64,000 nucleotides of DNA from contig JAEYUG010000129.1 in NCBI GenBank assembly GCA_023432805.1, positions 4,230 to 68,229 on the forward strand. Direction: 5' to 3'. The notes under the pieces were generated by a model. That model searched no databases. It was not told the origin of the DNA and saw nothing but the letters and a program-made list of their open reading frames with translations. Each line of letters opens with the position of its first letter. Position 1 is the stretch's first letter. Shown here one piece after another: positions 53,469 through 62,955 of the stretch. The position numbers were made by a program, and so were the translations under genes. The DNA is from Bacteroidota bacterium. GTDB taxonomy: Bacteria; Bacteroidota; Ignavibacteria; SZUA-365.

Positions 53469-54563
53469 TCAGCTGCCTGCCTTTCCCTCGATTTCCTCCT
53501 GCAGTCGCTGTGTGCGATCGGCGAGCTTGAGGCGCTCGATCAGATCACCGATCTCTCCATTCACGATCTCGTGGAGGTTGTAGACGGTGAGGCCGATGCG
53601 ATGGTCGGTCAGACGGTTCTGGGGGAAGTTGTATGTGCGGATCTTGTCGGAGCGGTCGCCGGAGCCGACCATGGAGCGGCGTGCGGCGCTCTGCTGCGCG
53701 TTCTGTTCGGCGAGTCTCTGCTCGTAGAGGCGTGCGCGCAGCACCTTCATCGCCTTCTGGCGGTTCTTGAGCTGCGAGCGCTCTTCCTGGCAGGTGACGA
53801 CGATGCCGGTCGGGATGTGGGTCATGCGCACTGCTGTCTCGACCTTGTTGACGTTCTGGCCGCCCTTGCCGCCGGCACGGTAGATGTCGATCTTCAAATC
53901 GTTCTCCGCAATCTCGACGTCGACATCCTCCACCTCGGGCAGCACGGCCACGGTGGCGGCAGAGGTGTGGATGCGTCCGCTGGCCTCGGTGGCTGGCACG
54001 CGCTGCACACGGTGTACGCCGCTTTCGAATTTCATCGAGCCGTAGACGTCGTCGCCGGTGAGCGAACAGGTGATCTCTTTGATGCCGCCCGCTTCGGCCT
54101 CGGAGAGGCTGATGACTTCGAGCTTCCAGCCCTTGAGTTCTGCGTAGCGGCTGTACATGCGGTACAGATCCCCTGCGAACAAGGCTGCCTCCTCGCCGCC
54201 CGTGCCTGCTCGGATTTCGAGGATGACGTCACGGCTGTCATTCGGGTCCCGCGGAATGAGCAGCACCTTGAGCTCCGCTTCGGAAGCCGTGATGGCCGCT
54301 TCGATTTCATCGAGTTCGCCGCGCGCCAGGTCGACGAGTTCGGAATCGCCTTCGTTGGCGATGATGTCCCGATGCCCGGCACGGTCGCTGCGCAGGCGTT
54401 TGAAGTGGAGGTATTCGGAGATGATCGGCTCGAGCTGGCGGCGCTCGCGGGCCAGGGTGCGGAAGCGGGTCTGGTCGCCGACAAGGTCGGGACTGCTCAT
54501 TTCGTGGCTGATTTCCTCGAAACGCTCGACGGCGGCATCCAGTTTATCAAAAAGGGAATCCAT
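53469..54563 (-). CDS. prfA: Peptide chain release factor 1
   Basis: A 364-residue class I release factor. The GGQ motif occurs in RAGGKGGQNVNKVETAVRMTH, and the codon-recognition tripeptide lies in the VPATEASGRIHTS segment (PxT type, recognising UAA/UAG). The ATG at 54563 (MDSLFDKLDA) is the family start. It heads the prfA-kdsA-kdsC run. Confidence 0.96.
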   Translation of the reverse strand: MDSLFDKLDAAVERFEEISHEMSSPDLVGDQTRFRTLARERRQLEPIISEYLHFKRLRSDRAGHRDIIANEGDSELVDLARGELDEIEAAITASEAELKVLLIPRDPNDSRDVILEIRAGTGGEEAALFAGDLYRMYSRYAELKGWKLEVISLSEAEAGGIKEITCSLTGDDVYGSMKFESGVHRVQRVPATEASGRIHTSAATVAVLPEVEDVDVEIAENDLKIDIYRAGGKGGQNVNKVETAVRMTHIPTGIVVTCQEERSQLKNRQKAMKVLRARLYEQRLAEQNAQQSAARRSMVGSGDRSDKIRTYNFPQNRLTDHRIGLTVYNLHEIVNGEIGDLIERLKLADRTQRLQEEIEGKAGS

Positions 54564-54779
54564 GTCACTGCATGTGGTTGCAATCACGCAATATACTCAC
54601 CCGGCGGTTTGCAATCATGGCGGAGGGTCGAGGGCGGGGTTTTTCCCTCGCAGGTGCAACGTTTCGGTACTTCGCGTGTCTACCTTGAAAGCAGAATTCA
54701 CATGAAGGAAAATGACTTTTTGCTTGCGTTTGTACGGACTTTTCAAGTAATTGGATCTGGATGAAAAGGAGTGTCCCCT

Positions 54780-55532
54780 ATGAACATCAGATATACCGTT
54801 TCCGTTGTACTCGCCACCATTGCGCTTGTTGCGTGGATGCCCTTTTCGGCCTCCGCACAGACGCTCAACCTGCGTGGCGTGAAGACCGAGGTGTCGACGA
54901 CACCCGGTGATTTCGTCGATGCATATGGCGAGGTGAAGAACCTGACGACCAGTCAGCAGCGGGTGCGGGTGCTCCGTACGAAGAACAGCATCCCCGATGG
55001 ATGGAGCTCTTCGATCTGCTTCGGCATCGAGTGCTACGCCCCGGCTGTCAGCGACCTTACGGTGACCCTGGGTCCCGGTGAAACCGCAGTGCTGAAGGTG
55101 ACGTTTGAAACCTCGCAGATCGGCGGTGAGGGTGAAGTGGAAATGCATGTCTCGAATGCCTCAAATCCTTCGGAAGACTACTCGATCCAGTTCAAGGCCC
55201 GCGCATCGAGCACCTCGTCGACCGACCGCGTTTCGTCGATCCGTTCTCTGCAGTTGTCGCAGAACTACCCCAATCCCTTCTCGCTATCGGAAGCACCCTT
55301 GACCACGATCGGCTTCACGAATCCGAAGGCCGGTGCGGTGATGGTGAAGGTGTACAATTTGCTGGGACGCGAAGTGCGCACGCTGGTCAACGAGTTCAAG
55401 CCGAGTGGCTCTTTTGTCGTCACGTGGGATGCACGCGACAACCACGGTGCGTTGCTCCCCCCGGGCATCTACATTTACAAGCTGATGAGCGGATCGAACA
55501 ATCTGACCCGGCGCATGGTGCTCTCGCGGTAG
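54780..55532 (+). CDS. Small T9SS type A sorting domain protein
   Basis: A 250-residue exported protein; the ATG at 54780 follows AAAAGGAG closely, and MNIRYTVSVVLATIALVAWM begins the signal peptide. The middle 110 residues form an Ig-like beta domain (VDAYGEVKNLTTSQQRVRVL, CFGIECYAPAVSDLTVTLGP) with two cysteines that may pair. The C-terminus is a sorting domain (QNYPNPFSLSEAPLTTIGF, GREVRTLVNE, MVLSR). Function is unknown. An intrinsic terminator follows 22 bases after the stop. Confidence 0.9.
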   Translation: MNIRYTVSVVLATIALVAWMPFSASAQTLNLRGVKTEVSTTPGDFVDAYGEVKNLTTSQQRVRVLRTKNSIPDGWSSSICFGIECYAPAVSDLTVTLGPGETAVLKVTFETSQIGGEGEVEMHVSNASNPSEDYSIQFKARASSTSSTDRVSSIRSLQLSQNYPNPFSLSEAPLTTIGFTNPKAGAVMVKVYNLLGREVRTLVNEFKPSGSFVVTWDARDNHGALLPPGIYIYKLMSGSNNLTRRMVLSR

Positions 55533-55554
55533 CATGCCGCTTCCCCTGAATCGT

Positions 55555-55586
55555 GAAGGCAGTCAAAAATGGCTGCCTTCTTTTTT
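55555..55586 (+). terminator. Intrinsic terminator after the small T9SS gene
   Basis: GAAGGCAGTC (55555-55564) pairs with GGCTGCCTTC (55571-55580) around AAAAAT, followed by six Ts. Confidence 0.92.
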
Positions 55587-55643
55587 GGGGTCCGCCGATT
55601 CTCTAATTTCCCTCGGCTTGTAACAGACGCTTCAGGTAAGCAT

Positions 55644-56243
55644 GTGAGCACCCATTTCAAAGTCCCCTTGCCGCGAGTCCATCACATATCGTTCGCAGTT
55701 CTTGTGCTGCCGCTGCTGTTCGCAGCGGTGACGCTGTCTGCATGCGGTCCCACCCCGCATGCGATTCTGTCGGCATCGCAACCGGCCACCACGCCGCATC
55801 TGTCCTCCACGCCGCATCTGTCGTCAGCACCACCCCTGCATCCGCACTCCGGGTTGCAGCGTATCGCGGCGACGGGAGCATCTTCGATGCCAGACGCTGC
55901 TCGCAAAGAAGGTTCCGGCACCGGCTTCGCTCCCCTTGGCGATGTGGCACGGGATGCGGAGCTCGTGCTGTACACGCATGGTGCCGCCCTCGTCAGCTTC
56001 GCGGTCGACCGGTGGGAGCTGACGGCCCGTGGCGTCCGAGGGCATGCCATGATCCAGACGCAGGACGGCCTCGCGTTCGAGACCGACACCACGATCGCCT
56101 ATGGCGACGTTGCCTCCGCCGCGAGCGGATCGGGACGCGGCACTCTGCTCAGCCAGTTCCTGCTCACGATTCTGGGTGTGATTCTGGTCATCGGCCTTGC
56201 CGCCATCATCCTCTACGCTGCGTTCCTCGCAACGGATCGCTGA
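55644..56243 (+). CDS. Putative lipoprotein with C-terminal membrane segment
   Basis: A 199-residue protein from a GTG at 55644 with AGGTAAG upstream. The N-terminal segment (ISFAVLVLPLLFAAVTLSAC) ends in an LSAC lipobox, so lipidation at that Cys is likely. A proline/histidine-rich spacer contains a short repeat (TPHLSS). A globular stretch (ELVLYTHGAALVSFAVDRWE) follows, then a C-terminal hydrophobic helix (LLTILGVILVIGLAAIILYA). Having both a lipobox and a terminal helix is odd for a lipoprotein. No family was recognised. It is followed 28 bases later by a methyltransferase gene. Confidence 0.7.
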   Translation: MSTHFKVPLPRVHHISFAVLVLPLLFAAVTLSACGPTPHAILSASQPATTPHLSSTPHLSSAPPLHPHSGLQRIAATGASSMPDAARKEGSGTGFAPLGDVARDAELVLYTHGAALVSFAVDRWELTARGVRGHAMIQTQDGLAFETDTTIAYGDVASAASGSGRGTLLSQFLLTILGVILVIGLAAIILYAAFLATDR

Positions 56244-56271
56244 GCCGCGGGCCGCGCACACGACCCCGCAC

Positions 56272-56973
56272 ATGAACACGGTATCATCCCTTCTCGAGCA
56301 ACTCGCTGCAGCCTTTCCTCTGCGCACCCTCGAGGTGACGCTTGCATCCCGTACCATTTCCCTGAAGACCGCGCGTGACATCGACGCACTGCTCGACGGC
56401 ATCTCCGCCGAGCAGTTCCGCGTCGACGAAAGACTCCCCTACTGGGCGGAGCTCTGGCACAGTGCCGTCGCCCTGTCGCTGATGCTCGAGGAACAGCCCA
56501 TGCTCGTTGCGGGACGCAGGGTTCTCGAACTGGGGTGCGGACTCGGGTTACCCGGCATTGTTGCAGCGCAGCTCGGGGCCCGCGTGACGATGTCGGATTT
56601 CGACGAGGTCGCGCTTGTCGCAGCCGAGCTCAATCTTCGAACGAATGCGCCGGATGCCGAGGTGCATGTTCTCCCTCTGGATTTTCGGATGCCTCCTTCC
56701 GAAACATGGGATGTGCTCATCGCGGCGGATGTGATCTACGAACGCCGCTTCATCGATCCCCTCATCGGATGCATCGATGCCTGTCTTTCAGATCAGGGAC
56801 GCCTGTATCTGGCGGAACCCAACCGTCAGATCGCGACCGAATTCTTCGATCGTCTCGCTGTGCGCGGCTTCCGCGACGAGGTGCGTTCCATCACCGCGTT
56901 TCTGCATCAGCGAAGCGTCGAGGTTTCCATCCACACCATATCCCGCACCCACGCGAATCGGCGGATGTCATGA
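56272..56973 (+). CDS. Class I SAM-dependent methyltransferase (METTL/ETFB-lysine type)
   Basis: A 233-residue enzyme starting at ATG 56272. PYWAELWHSAVALS before the SAM-binding VLELGCGLGLPG, then SDFDEVALVAAELN and DVLIAADVIYE match the Methyltransf_16 family that includes protein-lysine methyltransferases. The target is unknown; no electron-transfer flavoprotein genes are nearby. Its stop overlaps the start of the DUF5686 gene (ATGA), so the two are coupled. Confidence 0.88.
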   Translation: MNTVSSLLEQLAAAFPLRTLEVTLASRTISLKTARDIDALLDGISAEQFRVDERLPYWAELWHSAVALSLMLEEQPMLVAGRRVLELGCGLGLPGIVAAQLGARVTMSDFDEVALVAAELNLRTNAPDAEVHVLPLDFRMPPSETWDVLIAADVIYERRFIDPLIGCIDACLSDQGRLYLAEPNRQIATEFFDRLAVRGFRDEVRSITAFLHQRSVEVSIHTISRTHANRRMS

Positions 56974-59399
56974 CCTCGCATCTCCCCGCACTGCTGCTCT
57001 GCATGTGCATGCTCGCTCCTGCCCTGTGCGCGCCCGCGGTGCTCGCACAAGGACGTGTGCGCGGTATCGTGCGTGATGCCGATTCGCGCGAGCCGCTGCA
57101 GTTCGCGAATATTCGCGTCGACGGCACGATGCATGGAACAACAACGGACCGCGACGGCCGCTTTACGCTGAGCGTGTCGGAGGAGCATGGCACCCTTGTC
57201 ACATCGTACATCGGATACCGTACGGTGCGAACCAGCTTCCAGTCCGGTGACGGCGAACTCGTGATCGCGCTGCCTCCGAGCAGCGTCTCCATGCCGGAGG
57301 TCACGGTCACACCAGGCGACAATCCCGCCCTCCGCATCATTCGCAATGCCATCGAGGCGAAGGCCCGGCGCAGGGAGCGACTCGAACGCTACAGGTTGAC
57401 ATCGCACTCGAAGATCGTGGTGACTGCTTCGAACATGCAGGGCGTGCCCGCGATGCGCGGTGTGCAGGGCGACTCGTCGCTTACGGCAATCATGGAGACA
57501 CAGACCGACGCCTTCTGGTCCGCTCCCGACCGCTACAAGGAAGTGGTGAAGGCGCGCAAGCAGACTGCCTTCATTCCGGCACGTGCAAACATCATCAGCA
57601 GTGCATTCTTCATCATCGACTTCTCTGCCGATGCAATCTCGATCGGCGACCGGGGGGCGATCACGGGACCGATCTCCGAGGCGGGACTGCGCCAATACAC
57701 CTACACACTTGCCGGCAACCGCGAACTGGACGGCCGCTCCGTGCATCAGATCGACATCACCGCCCGCGACGACGTGGATCCCCTGCTCGATGGGTCCCTC
57801 TACATCGCCGACAGTACATGGGCGCTGACCATGGTCGATGTGGCGCTCAACGACGCCGCGCTCCCCACATTCTTCACGCGACTTGCCTTCCGGCAGAATT
57901 TCCGCCTCTTCGGCGACCAGTTCTGGATGCCGGTCGATGTCGCCGTCGATGCCGACGTGTCCGTCTCGATGCTGATCTCCGTCGACCTCGCCGTCACCGG
58001 TCTTTCGGTCTTGCAGGATTATGCGATCAATGGCGCAGCGTTCGACGATGTGTTCGACCGCACCGTCATCCATGTCTTGAAGGAAGCTGATCAACGCGAT
58101 TCGAGCTGGTGGCTTGCTCGCACGATGATCCCGACCACCGATGCGGAAGCTGCCGCGTACCGCAAGGCCGATAGTATCAAGGTGGCGATCGACTCGGCGC
58201 GAAACGAGTATGGCCTGGGAAACGCGCTCACCGGCAAGGAGTTTCGATGGGATGACACGCGCCTGGCAGTACCGGGCGTGCTGTCGCTCTACCGCTTCAA
58301 TCGGGTGGAGGGACACGCTCTGGCAGCTGCGTTCCGCTTGCGCCAGCCTTTTTCGCTCGTCTCAGGAGCCTCGCTCGACGCAGCCTATGGGGTTGATGAC
58401 CATCGTTGGAAGATGGATGGCTCGATGACGCTCCGGGTGTGGGATGCTCCCCGCGTGAGCATGTCGCTGCGGGGATTCGATCACCTCACCGACATCGATG
58501 AAGATACCGACCTGTGGAACACATTCAATTCCACGGTCTCGAACATCTTCGCCAAGTACGATTACAAGGATTATTTCTACCGCACAGGTTGGGAATTCAG
58601 CGGATATGCCGATCTTTTATTCCTGTTCCCCACACGCGTTAGTGTCTCGCGCGTGCTCGATCGCAGTGCACACGTACACTCGCATTGGAGCCTGCTGCGT
58701 CGCGACTGGCCTGCACGTGACGTGCCCGCCATCAACGACGGGAGTACACTCCGCGTCTCCGTGTCGACAAGCTTCGACGACCGGGATCTCATCGACAATG
58801 CCGGCACTGTACGCCGCTTCGGAGCGCGTGCACATGTGCCCTCGCTGGGCATGTCGCTGATACGCAGTGAATATGCCGGCTCGACATACGATGCCATCGT
58901 GGCCAGTGCTTCACTGCGGGGCTCTGTTCCATTCGACACATGGGGCGAGTCGCGGTATCGTCTGGGCATCGACATCTCGTCGGGTCCCCTCGTCACACAG
59001 CAACTGCTCAATCTCTCCGGCAGCGTGGAGTATTTCAGCGGCGACTGGCGCTTCCGCACCATGGCTCTGCGTGAGTTCGGGGGGGCGAAGCGTGCCTCGG
59101 CGTTCTTTTCCCACAATTTCGGTGATCGGATCTTCCGCCTGCTTGGTCTGCCGTTGCTCAACCGCAGCGGCTGGGGATTCCTCATCTTCGCCGCGGCGGG
59201 ATGGACACAGACCGACGCAGTGACCCGCGCGCTGCTCACGGTTCCGACGCGCGATGCATCAGTGCCATATTACGAAGCCGGATTCGGCATCGATCGCATC
59301 TTTCTGCTTTTCCGTGTCGATCTGGCGTGGCGGCTTTCGCATGTACGCGATGGTCACAACTTCTCCATCGGCATCTCCTCTCCCCTCGTGGCATTCTAG
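56970..59399 (+). CDS. DUF5686 outer membrane protein with carboxypeptidase-like regulatory domain
   Basis: An 809-residue exported protein. I use the ATG at 56970, which overlaps the methyltransferase stop and starts a signal segment (SHLPALLLCMCMLAPALCAP); the earlier frame is a methyltransferase shadow. Residues 28-120 form a CarboxypepD_reg-like domain (VRGIVRDADSREPLQFANIR, GTTTDRDGRFTL). The remainder is DUF5686, a large barrel-like region typical of Bacteroidota (GFGIDRIFLLFRVDLAWRLS near the end). It is likely an outer-membrane protein; its role is unknown. Confidence 0.88.
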   Translation: MTSHLPALLLCMCMLAPALCAPAVLAQGRVRGIVRDADSREPLQFANIRVDGTMHGTTTDRDGRFTLSVSEEHGTLVTSYIGYRTVRTSFQSGDGELVIALPPSSVSMPEVTVTPGDNPALRIIRNAIEAKARRRERLERYRLTSHSKIVVTASNMQGVPAMRGVQGDSSLTAIMETQTDAFWSAPDRYKEVVKARKQTAFIPARANIISSAFFIIDFSADAISIGDRGAITGPISEAGLRQYTYTLAGNRELDGRSVHQIDITARDDVDPLLDGSLYIADSTWALTMVDVALNDAALPTFFTRLAFRQNFRLFGDQFWMPVDVAVDADVSVSMLISVDLAVTGLSVLQDYAINGAAFDDVFDRTVIHVLKEADQRDSSWWLARTMIPTTDAEAAAYRKADSIKVAIDSARNEYGLGNALTGKEFRWDDTRLAVPGVLSLYRFNRVEGHALAAAFRLRQPFSLVSGASLDAAYGVDDHRWKMDGSMTLRVWDAPRVSMSLRGFDHLTDIDEDTDLWNTFNSTVSNIFAKYDYKDYFYRTGWEFSGYADLLFLFPTRVSVSRVLDRSAHVHSHWSLLRRDWPARDVPAINDGSTLRVSVSTSFDDRDLIDNAGTVRRFGARAHVPSLGMSLIRSEYAGSTYDAIVASASLRGSVPFDTWGESRYRLGIDISSGPLVTQQLLNLSGSVEYFSGDWRFRTMALREFGGAKRASAFFSHNFGDRIFRLLGLPLLNRSGWGFLIFAAAGWTQTDAVTRALLTVPTRDASVPYYEAGFGIDRIFLLFRVDLAWRLSHVRDGHNFSIGISSPLVAF

Positions 59400-59568
59400 G
59401 CAATCCTTCGGGATTTCCTCGCGCCTTCATCGCACCTTCCGATGCGTTCGCCTTCCCCCGCGGCAGAACAATGACGACGGAACCCTGACAGCGTCAGCAC
59501 TCCGTCGCCGATGGATTGACAGCCGGTGTTCCGTCGAATGGCTGACACGAACCCGGCCAGCCGATCAT

Positions 59569-60303
59569 CTACTTTTTCATGAGTGACGCGTATCGCCCTT
59601 CCTTGAATCCCCTGCGCACGCGGAGCAATCCCTTGATGTCGTCGGTTGCCGTTTTGACGATCTTCACACGGGTATCGAGATCCTCGATCCACTTGACCGG
59701 CACATCGAAGATGCGGTATCCACATTTCTCCCCGATGATCAGCAGTTCCGAATCCCAGAACCACACATTGTCCTCGATGTGGGGCATGAGCGTTGCAATC
59801 ACATTCCTGGAGACCGCCTTGAATCCGCACTGGGCATCCGAGAACCGCGTATTGAACATCACCTTGATCATCAGATTGTAGCTGCGCGAAATGAGTTCGC
59901 GCTTGAAACTGCGTGTTGTGTTCGCACCGCGCATGAGTCGCGAACCCGTCCCGATGTCGTACCCCTTGTGCGCCAACGCATCGATCATCGGCGGGAACGA
60001 CTCGAGATTCGTCGACAGATCGACGTCCATATACGAACAGATGTCTGCATCGGATCCCAGCCACGATTGCTTGAGCGCGCGCCCGCGCCCCTTCTGCTCG
60101 AGGCGGCGATACTGCACACGCGTATGCGCTCCAACCAGTTCGCGACCGACGTCCTGCGTTCGATCAATGGACGCGTTGTCGGCGATCTCGATCGTCCAGT
60201 CGTACGCCTGCATGCGCGCAGTCAGAAACGCGTGCAACGCGGGAATGCTGACAGGCAGCGCACGTTCTTCGTTGTAGACCGGGATGGTGACGAGCAGTTT
60301 CAT
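59569..60303 (-). CDS. Glycosyltransferase family 2 (dolichol-phosphate glucosyltransferase-like)
   Basis: A 244-residue GT-A enzyme: VTIPVYNEERALPVSIPAL, DNASIDRT, KGRGRALKQSW and the DVDLSTNLESF segment (DxD metal site) are typical of polyprenyl-phosphate sugar transferases. DAQCGFKAVSR and the WDSELLIIGEKCGYRIFDVP segment are characteristic of ALG5-like members. It probably loads a sugar onto a polyprenyl carrier. It stands alone on the minus strand; 169 bases without features separate it from DUF5686. Confidence 0.92.
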   Translation of the reverse strand: MKLLVTIPVYNEERALPVSIPALHAFLTARMQAYDWTIEIADNASIDRTQDVGRELVGAHTRVQYRRLEQKGRGRALKQSWLGSDADICSYMDVDLSTNLESFPPMIDALAHKGYDIGTGSRLMRGANTTRSFKRELISRSYNLMIKVMFNTRFSDAQCGFKAVSRNVIATLMPHIEDNVWFWDSELLIIGEKCGYRIFDVPVKWIEDLDTRVKIVKTATDDIKGLLRVRRGFKEGRYASLMKK

Positions 60304-60373
60304 ATGCGATCAATCGTGAAAACGGGTGTCCCAAGCTAGCGACTCCCCTGTGCTTTTCCAAGCTGGGACGATG

Positions 60374-61300
60374 TCAGAGGATGTATCTGTCGGAAAACTT
60401 GAGACTGCGCGTGCGGGTGTCGAGCACCACGCGCGCACCCATCGGAAGCGTCAGCTTGTCGGAGGTATGCCCGTGAGGGAACCCCGTGAGGACGGGGATG
60501 CGCAATGGCGTGAAATATTCTGCGAGAACCTCGGCCAGATCACGGTCGGGCTCGGCGGGCGTAACCGAGGTGAAACGTCCCAGCACCGCTCCCGCGATGC
60601 GCGAAAGCACACCGGCAAGCTGCAGCTGACAGAGCATGCGATCGATGCGGTAGACAGGTTCGCCGACATCCTCCAGAAAAAGGATGGCGCCATCCCATAT
60701 TGGCGCATAGGGCGTCCCGAGCATGGCCGTGACAAGCGCGAGATTTCCCCCGAGCAGCACGCCGTGCGCCGCTCCCGCGACGAGGGTCGACACACCGCTC
60801 TCACGTGCGGACAGCCGTGTTGCCGAACCTGAAAGCACATCCCACATGCTCTTCTCTGTGCGCTCCGGCGACGGATGCGCCAGCTCGGCAGCAACCATCG
60901 GTCCCGCGAATGTGACGAGCCCGGTCTTTCTGTGGAGCGCAAGCGAGAGAGCGGTGATGTCGGAGAACCCCATCACGATTTTCGGCCGACGCCGAATGAG
61001 CGCGTAATCCAGATGCGGAAGAATGCGCATGGTGCCATACCCGCCGCGTGTGCAGAAGATCGCGTCGACACCGTCCCGTCGAAACATCTCCATCAGATCG
61101 TGGGCGCGGTCGTGATCGCTGCCAGCAAGATAGCCATTCGAGTCCCTGATATGTGCCCCGCAGACCACCGTGTACCCACGTTGCTCCAGCAGACGGATCC
61201 CGTCATCGATGCGCGAGGAGGGATGCGCCGGACTCGCTGGAGCCACCACGCCGATGGTCGCTCCAGCGCGAAGTCTGTGTGGAAGCAGTGGTGTCGCCAT
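60374..61300 (-). CDS. LD-carboxypeptidase (peptidase S66)
   Basis: A 308-residue muropeptide LD-carboxypeptidase. The ATG at 61300 (MATPLLPHRLRAGATIGVVA) is the family start. The catalytic triad positions are seen as Ser in VMGFSDITAL, Glu in FLEDVGEPVYR and His in GFPHGHTSD. It removes the terminal D-Ala of tetrapeptides in peptidoglycan recycling. It is downstream of dapA (13 bases) in a run M20 peptidase-dapB-dapA, linking it with the diaminopimelate branch of cell-wall synthesis. Confidence 0.93.
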   Translation of the reverse strand: MATPLLPHRLRAGATIGVVAPASPAHPSSRIDDGIRLLEQRGYTVVCGAHIRDSNGYLAGSDHDRAHDLMEMFRRDGVDAIFCTRGGYGTMRILPHLDYALIRRRPKIVMGFSDITALSLALHRKTGLVTFAGPMVAAELAHPSPERTEKSMWDVLSGSATRLSARESGVSTLVAGAAHGVLLGGNLALVTAMLGTPYAPIWDGAILFLEDVGEPVYRIDRMLCQLQLAGVLSRIAGAVLGRFTSVTPAEPDRDLAEVLAEYFTPLRIPVLTGFPHGHTSDKLTLPMGARVVLDTRTRSLKFSDRYIL

Positions 61301-61313
61301 GCGTACGGGGTCG

Positions 61314-62204
61314 TTACTGCAGAAGCGACAGTCGCTGCAGGACCGCGCGAAGTGTATCCCTGTTGGCGACCCCCATCGGAACCAGCGGCAGCCGGAAGGA
61401 ATCGACAATCAATCCCATCATTGCCAGGGCCGTCTTCACGGGAATCGGGTTCGATTCGATGAAGTTCGCCTCCATCAATTCCAGCAACGTGTAATGCAGT
61501 GGGCGTGCCCGCTCGAAGTTCCCCTCCAGAGCGGCATGGGCCATTGCGCAAAATGCTTCCGGAACTTCATTCGAGATGACGGAAATCACCCCGTCGATAC
61601 CGACTGCACACTGTGCAAGCACGAGGTTGTCGTCACCCGACAGTACGCTGAATGAATCCGGTCGTGACTGGATGATCTCCATGAGCTGGCTGAAGTTCGC
61701 AGACGCCTCCTTGGTTGCGACCACCCATTCCAGCGCTGCGATGCGTAGCTGCGTGGCGGCTGTCATGTTGCTCCCGGTTCGGCCTGGGACATTATAGAGC
61801 ACAACGGGGTGCTGCACAGCCTCGGTCACTGCCTTGTAATGCTGGATGAATCCTTCTTGTGTCGGCTTGTTGTAATAGGGTCCGACGACGAGCAGTGCCG
61901 TTGCACCAGCCGATTTTGCGATGAGTGCGAGCTCGATCGTGCGAGCCGTCGAATTCGAGCCTGCGCCTGCGATGACCGGCACGCGTCCTGCCGCGGATTC
62001 GACGACAGTTGATACGACGGCCTCGTACTCGGCTTCAGAAAGCGTCACAGCCTCGCCTGTGGTTCCGCATGGAACCAGCATGTCCACTCCCCCTGCGATC
62101 TGCCGGTCAACCAGCATGCGCAACGTCGACAAATCGACCGCCCCATCCTGTGTGAACGGAGTGACGAGTGCCGTGCCGACACCTTTAAACATGTTCGAAT
62201 TCAT
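61314..62204 (-). CDS. dapA: 4-hydroxy-tetrahydrodipicolinate synthase
   Basis: A 296-residue aldolase starting at ATG 62204, with GAGG nine bases upstream; the start overlaps the dapB end by 20 bases. GVGTALVTPFTQDGAVD, the CGTTGEAVTLSEAEYE loop, VVLYNVPGRTGSNM and the Schiff-base lysine in VVATKEASAN are diagnostic. It condenses pyruvate and aspartate semialdehyde. It lies in the M20-dapB-dapA-LD-carboxypeptidase run. Confidence 0.95.
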   Translation of the reverse strand: MNSNMFKGVGTALVTPFTQDGAVDLSTLRMLVDRQIAGGVDMLVPCGTTGEAVTLSEAEYEAVVSTVVESAAGRVPVIAGAGSNSTARTIELALIAKSAGATALLVVGPYYNKPTQEGFIQHYKAVTEAVQHPVVLYNVPGRTGSNMTAATQLRIAALEWVVATKEASANFSQLMEIIQSRPDSFSVLSGDDNLVLAQCAVGIDGVISVISNEVPEAFCAMAHAALEGNFERARPLHYTLLELMEANFIESNPIPVKTALAMMGLIVDSFRLPLVPMGVANRDTLRAVLQRLSLLQ

Positions 62205-62955
62205 TGAGCATATCCTCGATGGAGTAGAGACCTTTTCTTCCGTGAATCCACGACGCGGCGAGCAGCGCTCCCTCAGCCAGTCCACGCCTGTTGCGAGCGG
62301 TATGGGTAAGTGTGATGCTGTCGGCCAGACTGTCGAACTGCACCGCATGCTGCCCAGGCACAGCTCCTACTCGTGTGGATGAAACATGGAGCACATCGTC
62401 AGGCACGGGACCACTCGGCAGCATTGATATCCATGACCGCTTTCGGGTCAATGTCGACAGGAGGGCTTCAACGGTGGTGAGTGCAGTCCCGCTCGGCGCA
62501 TCGATTTTCTGACGATGGTGTACTTCCGTAATCGCTGCATCGTATTGCGCGTGATTGTTGAACAGCCGCCCGGCTTCGCGCACCAGCGCGAGGAACACAT
62601 GCACGCCGATCGAAAAATTGGACGCATAAATGAGCCCAATCCCACGCTCTTCAACGATGGCCCGCACCTCATCAAGCCTGTCATACCAACCCGTCGTACC
62701 GACGACAATGTTCTTACCGAATCCTGCGAGCGTGCGGATGTTGTCCACCGTGGCATCCGGCGCCGTGAACTCGATGCAGACATCCGACCCCTCCAACACT
62801 GACCGCTCGAGTGCATGCACATTCCCGAAGCTCTGCACATCGATGATCGCATCGACGGTCATGCCTTTGTTCATCGCAACTTGTTCCAACTCCCGTCCCA
62901 TCTTCCCATAGCCGATGAGCGCGATCGACGGGGTGCGTCCTTCATGTGTTGTCAT
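62185..62955 (-). CDS. dapB: 4-hydroxy-tetrahydrodipicolinate reductase
   Basis: A 256-residue NAD(P)H-dependent reductase; the ATG at 62955 (MTTHEGRTPS) precedes the nucleotide-binding loop IALIGYGKMGRE. IEFTAPDATVDNI, VVGTTGW, YASNFSIGVHVF and the substrate-binding EVHHRQKIDAPSGTAL are clear. The start overlaps the M20 peptidase by 14 bases and the end overlaps dapA by 20 bases, indicating a tightly coupled operon. Confidence 0.95.
   Translation of the reverse strand: MTTHEGRTPSIALIGYGKMGRELEQVAMNKGMTVDAIIDVQSFGNVHALERSVLEGSDVCIEFTAPDATVDNIRTLAGFGKNIVVGTTGWYDRLDEVRAIVEERGIGLIYASNFSIGVHVFLALVREAGRLFNNHAQYDAAITEVHHRQKIDAPSGTALTTVEALLSTLTRKRSWISMLPSGPVPDDVLHVSSTRVGAVPGQHAVQFDSLADSITLTHTARNRRGLAEGALLAASWIHGRKGLYSIEDMLNEFEHV

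Noticed and set aside
56535..56969. Extension of the DUF5686 frame into the methyltransferase gene
   Set aside because: This part is an out-of-frame shadow of the methyltransferase. The ATGA overlap at 56970 with a signal peptide explains the true start.
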